Of a stretch of DNA of 47,681 nt, positions 1 through 8,132 are shown piece by piece. The position numbers and the translations under genes were made by a program. How positions within the stretch are numbered: the first letter of the stretch is position 1; each line of letters starts with the position of its first letter. The stretch lies in the NCBI GenBank assembly GCA_017407285.1, contig JAFQWW010000040.1, forward strand, positions 1 through 47,681, given 5' to 3'. The DNA is from Clostridia bacterium. GTDB lineage: Bacteria; Bacillota; Clostridia; Christensenellales; RUG350. The notes below the pieces were generated by a model. That model saw nothing but the letters and a program-made list of their open reading frames with translations, was not told the DNA's origin and made no database searches.

Positions 1-1042
1 TATCGATAAAATCGACAATTATTATTCCACCAAGGTTTCTAAGCCTTAACTGGCGTGCAATCTCGTCTGCTGCTATCATATTCGTCGTAAACACAGTTTC
101 TTCGTGATTGTTCTCACCCACGTATCTACCAGTATTTACGTCAATTATCGTAAACGCTTCCGTTCTATCTATTATGAGGTATGCTCCGTTAGTTAGAGGA
201 ACCTTTCTTTTCAAAATATCTTCTATCTCTTCGTTTAGACCAAACGCATCAAACATATCGTCTTTATCGGGATAATATTTGAGCGTTTTTTCATATTCGG
301 GCATTAGATTGGAAAATCTTTCCTTGAGTTCGCTAAAAACGGCTTCGTTGTTTATTATAATCTCTTCCGTATCCTCGTTTAATACGTCACGAATAGTTCT
401 CTCAACAAGCCCACTTTCTTTATAAACGAGTTGTCCGGGAGAGGCTTTTTCGAACTTATCTAGAATACGCTTGTATTCTGCGTATAAATTCTTTGCTTCT
501 TTCTTGATTTCTTTTGCCGTAGCGTTTTTAGAAGCGGTACGGAGAATATATCCTACGCCCTCTTCTTTAACCTCTTCTATTATTTTAGTCAAACGCTCAC
601 GGGTTTTTTCATCCGTAATCTTTCTAGAAATGCCGATATAGTCGTTTAGAGGCATTAAAACAATATATCTACCTGGTATAGTGATATCCTTGGTTATTCT
701 AACGCCTTTCGTACCAAATTGCTCTTTAACGACTTGAACCATTATCTCGTCGCCTACTTTATCTAAAATGGACGACGGCTTTTGACGTCTTTCGGCCAAC
801 AACTCCGATCCGTCCACCATGTTGCTTTCATGGACGTACAAAAATGCGTTTTTAGATAAACCAATATTCACGAACGCGGATTGCATTCCGTTTAAAACGT
901 TTTCTACGCGACCTTTGTAAATGTTTCCAATGAGCTTTTCCGTGGTCTCTCTTTCTACGTAAAGTTCGACCAAATCGCCTTCTTCTGTTACCGCTACCTT
1001 AGTTCGGCTTGCGTGCATGTCGATATAAATCTTATTTTTCAT
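1..1042 (-). CDS. rng: Ribonuclease E/G, 3' part beyond the window
   Basis: Endoribonuclease of the RNase E/G family, which cuts single-stranded RNA in rRNA processing and mRNA decay. The 347 readable residues run off the left edge. An S1-like RNA-binding segment covers roughly residues 36-120. The catalytic core follows, with the Mg-binding aspartates visible as IIDVNTG (D301) and IIVDFID (D344). The C-terminal zinc-link and dimerisation part lies outside. The ATG at 1042 overlaps the end of the upstream DUF2344 gene by 11 bases, and its GGAGGAGT site (1043-1050) sits only about 3 nt from the ATG, so translation is probably coupled. The order TIGR03960-DUF2344-rng is common in Clostridia, usually followed by rplU-rpmA-obg, which would lie to the left. 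Confidence 0.93.
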   Translation of the reverse strand, partial: MKNKIYIDMHASRTKVAVTEEGDLVELYVERETTEKLIGNIYKGRVENVLNGMQSAFVNIGLSKNAFLYVHESNMVDGSELLAERRQKPSSILDKVGDEIMVQVVKEQFGTKGVRITKDITIPGRYIVLMPLNDYIGISRKITDEKTRERLTKIIEEVKEEGVGYILRTASKNATAKEIKKEAKNLYAEYKRILDKFEKASPGQLVYKESGLVERTIRDVLNEDTEEIIINNEAVFSELKERFSNLMPEYEKTLKYYPDKDDMFDAFGLNEEIEDILKRKVPLTNGAYLIIDRTEAFTIIDVNTGRYVGENNHEETVFTTNMIAADEIARQLRLRNLGGIIIVDFID

Positions 1043-1685
1043 ACTCCTCCAATTTATAAAGAGGAATAAGATCAGTATCGCCGGTATATTGCTCCTCTCT
1101 TACTATATCGTAAAGATTAAATTTTAAATTAAGTCCCTTAATTCCATTCAACAACCTATCAACTCTAAGGTTATTATTACCCGAAGATAATCTTAAGAAA
1201 AGTCCGTCCTCGTCGTAATATATATCAGAGATTAGATTTCTAACCTCCTTTTGAACTAATTTATCTTTTTGGGTATACTCAATAGAGAGGCTATCAGATT
1301 CTTTTACCTCGTCGATGATTTTTTTCTGCTCCTCGGTTAAATCAACGTAAACTCTATAATCACTATAGGTTACGATGCCTGCAACGTTAGGATTTTTCTT
1401 CAATTCGTGAACGGATACGATATCCAAGCCTTTTACGGTTTGGTTAGAAAAGGCTTTAATAAAATCACGAGCGTTCATCTCCGTATCTACGCACATATAT
1501 TCTGCGTTAGACTCAACCGATAGTGGTAATGGCGGTGTAAAATAAACGAGAAAATGAGGATTAAATCCTTCCGAACGTTTAACGACGATACCTGCTCTAG
1601 TGAATCCACGCAAGGTGGAGCGAAGTACGTCCAAGTGAGCCATCAAAGAGGCAGGATAACGTTTTTTGAATTTGATTAACAACAT
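1032..1685 (-). CDS. DUF2344 (TIGR03936) radical-SAM-linked protein
   Basis: About 217 residues of the DUF2344/TIGR03936 family, which in many bacteria is fused to or encoded beside a TIGR03960 radical SAM protein, as here. The N-terminus carries the family pattern (KFKKRYPASLMAHLD, then GFNPHF and PLPLSVES). The biochemical role is not known to me; a link to tRNA or rRNA modification is only inferred from the partner. Start choice: the longest frame opens with a GTG at 1694, but that codon abuts the GGAGG at 1695-1699. The ATG at 1685 has the same GGAGG at a normal 8-9 nt spacing, so I use 1685. It overlaps the upstream gene by about 10 bases. Confidence 0.85.
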   Translation of the reverse strand: MLLIKFKKRYPASLMAHLDVLRSTLRGFTRAGIVVKRSEGFNPHFLVYFTPPLPLSVESNAEYMCVDTEMNARDFIKAFSNQTVKGLDIVSVHELKKNPNVAGIVTYSDYRVYVDLTEEQKKIIDEVKESDSLSIEYTQKDKLVQKEVRNLISDIYYDEDGLFLRLSSGNNNLRVDRLLNGIKGLNLKFNLYDIVREEQYTGDTDLIPLYKLEEYEK

Positions 1686-3469
1686 AACGAGCACCTCCCA
1701 AGTTTGTTAGCACCACACGCATTACAACCTTGCAAACAATTTTTGGTCGTAGTCTCGTCGTACGCTTTTTTACGTTCTTCTTCTAAATAACTACGCAAAA
1801 TACCGCAATCAATGTACTCAAAAGGCATAACACTTGATACATCGCGTTCTTTTACGTACTCGTTCAAATCTATACCACACTCTATCGCACTCTTTTTCCA
1901 AATCTCGCTATGGAAAAACTCCGACCAGCTATCAAAGATCTGACCAGACTCAAAAGCTTTAACTATTACTTTAGAAAGTTTTCTATCTCCTCTTGCCAAA
2001 ACGGCTTCCATATAAGAGGTTTCGTAATCGTGCCAATTATAATGCACGCCACGCATTCTTAATTTCTCACGAAGATATACTAATTTCTCCTCAAATTCTT
2101 CACGACTAATAAACCTTTCCCACTGAAAAGGGGTAACGGGTTTCGGTATAAATACCGAGGTTGAAACCGTTATCGAGAGATTTTTTCCTGAATTTCGATG
2201 TATTTTGTATAGTTCAATGATCGTTTTAACGATATCGGCTATTCCGTCCAAGTCTTCCTTCGTTTCCGTAGGTAAACCTATCATAAAATAAAGTTTTACC
2301 GAAGAATAACCGAGTTTAAATGCCGAAATCATACTTTTTTCAATATCTTCCGACGTGATATTCTTGTTTATAACTGCGCGTAATCTGTCCGTTCCTGCCT
2401 CTGGCGCAAAGGTCAAGGAACTTTTTCTTGCTTCTTCTGCAAACACGCTTTCAAAACTGTCAACGCGCATAGAGGGTAAACTCAAGCGAGTTTTGCCTTC
2501 CCCTGCCGTCTTTAAGTGCTCTATCAATTCTTTAAGTTTAGGATAATCGCCCGTACTCAAACTCGATAAAGACATCTCTTCGTATCCCGTGTCTTTTATA
2601 AGTTTTTCGCCAAAGGTACACAACGTATTCAAATTTCTTGCTCTAAGTGGTCTATAATAAAAACCTGCTTGGCAAAATCTACAACCGTTACTGCACCCTC
2701 TATATAACTCCAAAACTCCTCTATCGTGCACGATTTCCGTATTTGGTAAAAGTATTTTAGTCGGGAAATAGGCTTTATCAAAATCTTGTACAACTGCTTT
2801 TTTGACTATTCTCGTAAAGGAAACTATTTTATCCCCGTCGTATACGGCTTTGTCACGTGAGGGAATAATTACCCCTTGTATCTCGGATAATTTATCTAAT
2901 ACGACCTCTTTCGACCAATTCTTTTGCTTTCCTTCTTTAACGACGTCCACGATCTGCATCATTGACTCTTCGCCCTCGCCTACAGTCATCGCGTCGAAAA
3001 AGTCTGCAAAAGGCTCGGGGTTTGCCATACAAGGTCCCCCTGCTATTATCAAGGGATACTCCTCCCCTCTATCCTTTGCGTAATAAGGTATTCCTGCAAG
3101 TTTTAACATAGCGACTACGTTGGTGTAGGCAAGTTCATATTGGATAGAGAAACCAACTACGTCAAACGCAGTCAACTCGTCACCAGATTCAATAGCCACA
3201 ATAGGTAAATGCTCGCTAACTAATTTTTCATACAAATCAATCCACGGCATAAAACAACGCTCCGCCATACAATCCTCACGCTCGTTGAGCATGTGATAGA
3301 GTATGCGGAGACCTAAGTTACTCATACCTATTTCGTACGTGTCTGGAAAACAAAAACAGAAACGCAAAGCGCCGGGTTTATTAAAATCCGGCAAGTTAAA
3401 TTCACCCCCCGTATAACGGGCGGGTTTGGAAACGGTAGCATACAACCGTTTTCTTTCTTTTTCGTTCAT
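1676..3469 (-). CDS. TIGR03960 family B12-binding radical SAM protein
   Basis: A 597-residue radical SAM enzyme of the TIGR03960 group. Residues about 1-200 form a cobalamin-binding-like Rossmann region (FCFPDTYEIGMSNLG, IIAGGPCMANPEPFADFFDA). The radical SAM core carries the CxxxCxxC iron-sulfur motif as C259, C263 and C266 in RGCSNGCRFCQAGF. The C-terminus is Cys-rich (CLQGCNACG...CSLCC), typical of this group and possibly a further metal site. The substrate is unknown. It is first in a unit with DUF2344 and rng, with overlapping reading frames. The upstream AAAGGGA is a weak SD about 9 nt from the ATG. It diverges from ylbJ across a 69-base gap. Confidence 0.9.
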   Translation of the reverse strand: MNEKERKRLYATVSKPARYTGGEFNLPDFNKPGALRFCFCFPDTYEIGMSNLGLRILYHMLNEREDCMAERCFMPWIDLYEKLVSEHLPIVAIESGDELTAFDVVGFSIQYELAYTNVVAMLKLAGIPYYAKDRGEEYPLIIAGGPCMANPEPFADFFDAMTVGEGEESMMQIVDVVKEGKQKNWSKEVVLDKLSEIQGVIIPSRDKAVYDGDKIVSFTRIVKKAVVQDFDKAYFPTKILLPNTEIVHDRGVLELYRGCSNGCRFCQAGFYYRPLRARNLNTLCTFGEKLIKDTGYEEMSLSSLSTGDYPKLKELIEHLKTAGEGKTRLSLPSMRVDSFESVFAEEARKSSLTFAPEAGTDRLRAVINKNITSEDIEKSMISAFKLGYSSVKLYFMIGLPTETKEDLDGIADIVKTIIELYKIHRNSGKNLSITVSTSVFIPKPVTPFQWERFISREEFEEKLVYLREKLRMRGVHYNWHDYETSYMEAVLARGDRKLSKVIVKAFESGQIFDSWSEFFHSEIWKKSAIECGIDLNEYVKERDVSSVMPFEYIDCGILRSYLEEERKKAYDETTTKNCLQGCNACGANKLGRCSLCC

Positions 3470-3538
3470 CTATATATCCCTTTATAAAATTGTAATCTAA
3501 ATAATTCTAAACGGAAATCTTAAAAAATAAGATATCCT

Positions 3539-4486
3539 ATGAAAACTAAAGTCGTACCACTTTTTTTATCAACTGTCGTACTAATACTACTAGTGACCTA
3601 TCCCGACGTCTATTTACAAGCATCTTTGGACGGTATAACAATATTTGCAATAAACGTCTTGCCTGCCCTATTACCTTTCTTTTTCTTTACAAAAATACTA
3701 TCTAATTACGGTGCTAACGTAATAATAGGTCGAAAGCTAGGTAAAGTTACGAGAGCTTTATATAACGTGAATCAAAGTTCTGCATACGTCTTTATAATGA
3801 GTATCCTATCGGGCTATCCCATAGGCGCAAAACTTTTGCACGACTTATATCAAAATCATCAAATAGACCACGAAGATCTGAAATCTTCGATTGCTTTTTG
3901 TTCAACCTCGGGACCAATGTTTATTTTGGGTACGGTTGGTGGCGTAATGTTAAAAAATACGACTTACGGTTTTATTTTACTAATTTGTCATTATTTATCC
4001 GCCATACTAAACGGTTTTATATATAGAAAACGGAGAAAAAGTAAGGAGAAAAACTTTTATTATACCGTTACTAGTCAAAACGTTTTATCAGATAGCATAA
4101 CGGACTCTATATCAAGCGTCCTAACTTGCGGTGCGTATATTGCAATATTTTATATGATTGCAATAATGCTCAAAAACACGGGGGTGTTGAGCCTATTATC
4201 AAATTGCGTAAATTATCTAATTAAAAACCAAAGTCTATCTTACGGTCTAGTATTTAGTTTGGTGGAGATTACGGGCGGTTGTGCTGTGCTATCTAACACA
4301 AACACATTTCTAACTCTACCCATAATTTGCGCTGTAATATCATTCGGTGGACTATCCGTTACCTTGCAATCACTAAACTTTTTATGTAAATGCAATATAA
4401 AACCGATAAGATACGTTATCGTAAAACTAACTCAATCGATAATAGCGTTCTTAATTACTTGTTTTGTGGTGGGCGTTTTTCTTTAA
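3539..4486 (+). CDS. ylbJ: YlbJ-like sporulation integral membrane protein
   Basis: A 315-residue polytopic membrane protein related to B. subtilis YlbJ, which is needed for spore cortex formation. It has roughly eight hydrophobic helices. The conserved cytoplasmic-loop signatures SGYPIGAKL and AFCSTSGPMFILGT are the main evidence and match the nucleoside-recognition/YlbJ family. In Bacillus, ylbJ lies beside ylbH (rsmD) and ylbI (coaD), and the same neighbours are here, although ylbJ is inverted and converges on them. Its 3' end overlaps the coiled-coil gene on the other strand by 32 bases. No convincing SD precedes the ATG. The gene supports a sporulating ancestry together with Spo0A at 38.5-39.3 kb. 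Confidence 0.85.
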   Translation: MKTKVVPLFLSTVVLILLVTYPDVYLQASLDGITIFAINVLPALLPFFFFTKILSNYGANVIIGRKLGKVTRALYNVNQSSAYVFIMSILSGYPIGAKLLHDLYQNHQIDHEDLKSSIAFCSTSGPMFILGTVGGVMLKNTTYGFILLICHYLSAILNGFIYRKRRKSKEKNFYYTVTSQNVLSDSITDSISSVLTCGAYIAIFYMIAIMLKNTGVLSLLSNCVNYLIKNQSLSYGLVFSLVEITGGCAVLSNTNTFLTLPIICAVISFGGLSVTLQSLNFLCKCNIKPIRYVIVKLTQSIIAFLITCFVVGVFL

Positions 4487-4934
4487 TAATCGCACCTCTT
4501 AACTCTTCACGATTGTTTCTAATACAAGCAATCGTATCGGATAGAAAATTCTCAACGTCAGCAAACATGTCGTCTACGTACAATCTAGAATCACCTTTTA
4601 AGGTATTTGCAAACTGAACGGCTTCGTTCCTTATAACCTTAGCATCGTGCTCCGCTCTACGCAAAATCTCGGATTGGCTAACTATCTCAGCTGCCTGTCT
4701 TTCCGCTTCTGCCACTATCTCTTCACCTTTTTTAGTGCTCGAAGAAACGATTTCCGTCGAGTGATCGATGATATCTTGCGCCTTTTTCAAAGCAGACGGC
4801 AAACCGTTCTTAATTTCCGTTATAAGTTGCATACAAACGGTAGCGTCAACCATCGCCTTTTTAGAAAAAACGGCGTTTTTTGCGCTTAAAAATTCGTTCT
4901 CTAATTTGTCCAATAATACGAAAACGTCATCCAT
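4455..4934 (-). CDS. Small coiled-coil protein, ATP-synthase-b/DivIVA-like
   Basis: A 159-residue, highly charged, mostly helical protein with no signal peptide and no membrane segment. Residues about 50-125 have heptad-like spacing and Ala/Glu-rich stretches (EEIVAEAERQAAEIVSQSEI, RRAEHDAKVIRNEAVQFA) resembling the coiled coils of DivIVA/GpsB and the ATP synthase b subunit. Similar open frames near coaD in Clostridia are often labelled ATPase, but no nucleotide-binding motif is visible. The function is unknown; a cytoskeletal or scaffolding role is a guess. The ATG overlaps the coaD stop by 8 bases and has a good AAAGGAG SD. The 3' end runs antisense into ylbJ. Confidence 0.75.
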   Translation of the reverse strand: MDDVFVLLDKLENEFLSAKNAVFSKKAMVDATVCMQLITEIKNGLPSALKKAQDIIDHSTEIVSSSTKKGEEIVAEAERQAAEIVSQSEILRRAEHDAKVIRNEAVQFANTLKGDSRLYVDDMFADVENFLSDTIACIRNNREELRGAIIKEKRPPQNK

Positions 4935-5403
4935 TGAATTTCTCCTTTACAATATCCCGAATTTGTTCGGGTACTATATCCCAATATTTATCTCTAATAT
5001 CTTTTTCTCTTATCAAACTTGAAGATACGAATTCGTATCCATCGTCCGCCACAAAAAAGCAGGTTTCAAGTTTTCCGTAATCGTAATTTTGCTTTGCTAA
5101 ATTGCGTTCGTATAAAAAGTCTACACCGTCTCTAATACCGCGAACCAAAGTCGTAATGCCCCTAGTTTTACAAAAATCTGCAGTGTAGCCGGAGTAAAAA
5201 CATACCTCTACTTGCTTATCAGTTGCAAAAACGGCGTTTAGCATGTCCAAACGCTCGTCTACGCTAAACGTATATTTTTTGTCGGGGTTTATAAGCATCA
5301 AAACGACTACTTTATCAAATACTCGTTTTGCTCTCTCCACAATATTAACGTGACCAACGGTTACTGGATCAAAACTACCAGTAACGGCGCAAATCTTATC
5401 CAT
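4927..5403 (-). CDS. coaD: Phosphopantetheine adenylyltransferase
   Basis: Fourth step of coenzyme A synthesis: 4'-phosphopantetheine plus ATP gives dephospho-CoA and pyrophosphate. The 158 residues match the usual CoaD length. The nucleotidyltransferase signature GSFDPVTVGH is at residues 9-18. The substrate loop TLVRGIRDGVDF and the C-terminal VSSSLIRE segment, counterpart of the ISSS-R motif, are both present. It is soluble and normally hexameric. It lies in a translationally coupled chain: its start overlaps rsmD by 8 bases and its stop overlaps the coiled-coil gene. The rsmD-coaD pairing is conserved across Firmicutes. Confidence 0.96.
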   Translation of the reverse strand: MDKICAVTGSFDPVTVGHVNIVERAKRVFDKVVVLMLINPDKKYTFSVDERLDMLNAVFATDKQVEVCFYSGYTADFCKTRGITTLVRGIRDGVDFLYERNLAKQNYDYGKLETCFFVADDGYEFVSSSLIREKDIRDKYWDIVPEQIRDIVKEKFNG

Positions 5404-5938
5404 TTTTCTTCCTCATAAAGGTTAAGGTAGCAATACCGTATTTACGTTCATCGTACATTATAAACCATTCGTTTGGATTTTTCAAGGGGTTTTCCGATTT
5501 ATGTTCGTAAACGACTATAGAACTATCATCGAGTATATCAGAATTTGACAAATCCGAGAATAATTCTTCCTCACAAAAACCGTACGGAGGATCAAGATAG
5601 ATGATATCAAATTTTTTACCCGACAATCTTTTAAGCACGGTTTTATAGTCGGCACAAATCGTAACTGGTTTCTCTCCTATAATCTCTGCGTTTTTCTTGA
5701 CTTGTTGTATAACGGCATTAGATTTATCGGCAAATACGACTTCTTTTGCTCCTCGTGATATAGCCTCGAAGCCTACTGCCCCACTACCCGTAAATAAATC
5801 TAAAAAAGTCGAATTTGAAACGTTAGGATATAAAATGTTAAATAGGTTTTCCCTTACCCTATCCAAGGTTGGGCGTACACCGTCACATTTTAGTTCTAGA
5901 AGTTTTCGACCTTTATGTTTTCCACCAATTATCCTCAT
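5396..5938 (-). CDS. rsmD: 16S rRNA (guanine(966)-N2)-methyltransferase
   Basis: SAM-dependent methylation of G966 in 16S rRNA during 30S assembly. The 180-residue protein begins with the family signature MRIIGGKHKGRKL and RPTLDRVRENLFNIL. It then has the SAM-binding motif I (LDLFTGSGAVGFEAISRGA) and the catalytic N-methyltransferase motif IV DPPYGF. The start ATG overlaps the 5-FCL stop in an ATGA arrangement, and a weak AGGA lies upstream. It is directly followed by coaD, the standard Firmicutes order. Confidence 0.95.
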   Translation of the reverse strand: MRIIGGKHKGRKLLELKCDGVRPTLDRVRENLFNILYPNVSNSTFLDLFTGSGAVGFEAISRGAKEVVFADKSNAVIQQVKKNAEIIGEKPVTICADYKTVLKRLSGKKFDIIYLDPPYGFCEEELFSDLSNSDILDDSSIVVYEHKSENPLKNPNEWFIMYDERKYGIATLTFMRKKNG

Positions 5939-6471
5939 CTTATAATCCTATTCTCCGTAACTATCATGTCTAGTGTTTTATCAAAGCTATCAGGCTCAAA
6001 GTCACGCTTTTGTCCCTCAAACGCTACGCCGATTTTTATCATATCGTCTTCTAAAAATCTATCATAATATCCTTTTCCGTATCCAACGCGAGATTTACTC
6101 TCATTGTAGGCAACTAAAGGTACTACGACGACGTCAATAGCGCTTTTGTCAACGACGTCACCTATAGGTTCTAATACGTTAAAATTACCAGACTTACATT
6201 TATCAAAACCTGAAAATCTTATAGCCACCATATCCGAGCCTACGGTTTTAGGCGCACAAATTGATTTTCCAGACGAATACAAGCACTCGATAAACTCGGT
6301 TAAATCAACTTCGTATGGTAAAGCTAGATATACGCATAGTTCACGACTGTTTTTAACCTCGTTTAAGGATAATAATTTATCAACTATCTTTGCACTTTTT
6401 TCTCTAAGTTCAACGTTTGATAAACTTTTTCTAAACTCAATTGCACTTTTTCTAGCTTCACTTTTAGTCAT
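5935..6471 (-). CDS. 5-formyltetrahydrofolate cyclo-ligase
   Basis: Converts 5-formyl-THF to 5,10-methenyl-THF with ATP hydrolysis, recovering folate from a storage form. The protein has 178 residues, close to the family norm. The signature GYGKGYYDRFLED near residues 130-142 is the phosphate/folate-site loop. The N-terminal basic helix with RKSL and the central P-YEVDLTEF region also fit. It sits between alr (1-base gap) and rsmD (4-base overlap), with a GAGG SD. Functionally it connects with metF and metH elsewhere in the window. Confidence 0.94.
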   Translation of the reverse strand: MTKSEARKSAIEFRKSLSNVELREKSAKIVDKLLSLNEVKNSRELCVYLALPYEVDLTEFIECLYSSGKSICAPKTVGSDMVAIRFSGFDKCKSGNFNVLEPIGDVVDKSAIDVVVVPLVAYNESKSRVGYGKGYYDRFLEDDMIKIGVAFEGQKRDFEPDSFDKTLDMIVTENRIIR

Positions 6472-6472
6472 A

Positions 6473-7507
6473 TCAATTCCTCAAAAGGTTTCCTATACTA
6501 GATACGATTTCGTAAGGTATCGTATTTGAAATTTTTGCTAAATCGTCTGCATATTGACAATTATCACAACACTCTCCAACGTACACCACCTCATCTCCGC
6601 AAGATAGGTTTTCCTCGCCAATATCAATAATAACGGTATCCATGCACACGGCTACGATTTTAAAGAATTTGCCGTTATGTATAACGCTCCCACCGATAAG
6701 TGAACGAGTTATACCGTCCGCGTATCCACCGTCGACGATGGCAACTCTCCCACCCTTTTCGCTAGTTGAGAATACACCGTCGTACCCTGCCGTTGCGTAA
6801 GGCTCTAGTCTTTTAATTTGTAAGACAGTACCCGTAATCCGCATAGCAGGACAAAGTTCACCTTTAGGATATCCGTATAATCCTAAGCCTACTCTCACCA
6901 TATCCCCGTACGAGCGATTTTTCAATACTGATCCCGTCGCCGATATATGTGATATAGCGTTTGGGTATCGGGCTTTAACTAAACTCTCAAATAACGCAAA
7001 CGAACCTATCTGGTAATAAGCAGAGTTATCAGAAAAAACGTGAGAATATACGCCTTCTACTTTTAGTCTACCAACGGATGAGAGTAAATCGTTTAATTCA
7101 TCCACGCTTTTTACACCAAAACGATTCATACCGCTATCGACTTGTATGTGGATACGAATATCTTTTTGACATTTTTCGGCGCTACTCAACAAACTCAAAC
7201 AATGACCTTTCGTTGATACGCCAACGGATAGATTATATTCCGCGCAAAGATCGGAATCTTTCTCACGAAACGCCAAGAGTAGTATCGGGTTCTCTATACC
7301 CAACTCACGAATACGAACACCCTCTCCTGTTGTAGCAACTGCAAAATAGTTGACCTTATCACGCAATAAACCGACTATGCGCTCTAATCCGTGCCCGTAC
7401 GCGTTAGCTTTTACAACGGCACAAATCAATCTATCGCCTGCTTTTTTCTTAAGTACTTCGAGATTTCTTAATATCTTTTCCTCATCGGTACGAATATTTA
7501 ATCCCAT
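6473..7507 (-). CDS. alr: Alanine racemase (PLP-dependent)
   Basis: Interconverts L- and D-alanine and so supplies D-Ala for peptidoglycan. The PLP-binding lysine is K33 in VVKANAYGHG. The other key regions are QVDSGMNRFG, the HISATGS segment, the catalytic-tyrosine region AGYDGVF, GGYADG, and the C-terminal VCMDTVIID. At 344 residues it is a little short at the N-terminus, where the usual WxEIDLxAL strand is reduced. The ATG has a strong AGGAG SD, so the start is probably right. Ddl at 28-29 kb and the MurF-like ligase at 29-31 kb use the product. Confidence 0.95.
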   Translation of the reverse strand: MGLNIRTDEEKILRNLEVLKKKAGDRLICAVVKANAYGHGLERIVGLLRDKVNYFAVATTGEGVRIRELGIENPILLLAFREKDSDLCAEYNLSVGVSTKGHCLSLLSSAEKCQKDIRIHIQVDSGMNRFGVKSVDELNDLLSSVGRLKVEGVYSHVFSDNSAYYQIGSFALFESLVKARYPNAISHISATGSVLKNRSYGDMVRVGLGLYGYPKGELCPAMRITGTVLQIKRLEPYATAGYDGVFSTSEKGGRVAIVDGGYADGITRSLIGGSVIHNGKFFKIVAVCMDTVIIDIGEENLSCGDEVVYVGECCDNCQYADDLAKISNTIPYEIVSSIGNLLRN

Positions 7508-7556
7508 CGCACTCCTTAAAAATTTTAATCAGTATATTTTATGCTAGTTATTCAAA

Positions 7557-8123
7557 TTACTTAACAGAATCGTATCCTGCACTAAAAGCTTTTTGGTTGA
7601 GTTCCAAGAATTTAGCAGGAACGCACGCAGTAACTGATTGAGCAAAGATCTCTTTATCCATGTTGCATAGAGCACACACTGCTCCAAGCATTACGATATT
7701 AGTTGCTTTTGCCGATCCTACTTCTTCTGCTAATTTTACGGCGTTAACAAAATGGCAATTCTTTACACTCTTGCACTGCTCTTCAACGTCCTCAGGATAT
7801 TTTTCCAATCCCATAATTACGGGCATCGGGAAAATCTTTTGAGAATTTACGACAAGATGTCCGTCTTCTTTCAAGTAATGTTTCCATCTTAAAGCTTCAA
7901 GTTCTTCAAAAGCGATTAAAACGTCAACCTCACCCATAGTAATTATGGGCGCATATACTTTATCCGCCATTCTAACGTGAGTAACTACGCTACCGCCACG
8001 TTGAGCCATACCGTGAACCTCGCTTAGTTTGCACTCTTTTCCTGTAAGAGATGCGTATTTTCCTAAAACTCTACTAGATAAGAGCGTTCCTTGTCCGCCT
8101 ACACCTACGATTAAAATATTCAT
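7557..8123 (-). CDS. iorB: Indolepyruvate:ferredoxin oxidoreductase, beta subunit
   Basis: Gamma/beta-type subunit of the enzyme that oxidatively decarboxylates aryl pyruvates to aryl-acetyl-CoA and reduces ferredoxin. The 188 residues show the POR-gamma fold signature GVGGQGTLLSSRVLG at the N-terminus, then VHGMAQRGGSVVTHVR. It lies 9 bases downstream of iorA with a good AAGGAG SD. The pair indicates fermentation of aromatic amino acids, supplying reduced ferredoxin. No aryl-CoA synthetase is seen next to it in this window. Confidence 0.94.
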   Translation of the reverse strand: MNILIVGVGGQGTLLSSRVLGKYASLTGKECKLSEVHGMAQRGGSVVTHVRMADKVYAPIITMGEVDVLIAFEELEALRWKHYLKEDGHLVVNSQKIFPMPVIMGLEKYPEDVEEQCKSVKNCHFVNAVKLAEEVGSAKATNIVMLGAVCALCNMDKEIFAQSVTACVPAKFLELNQKAFSAGYDSVK

Positions 8124-8132
8124 AACGGCTCC

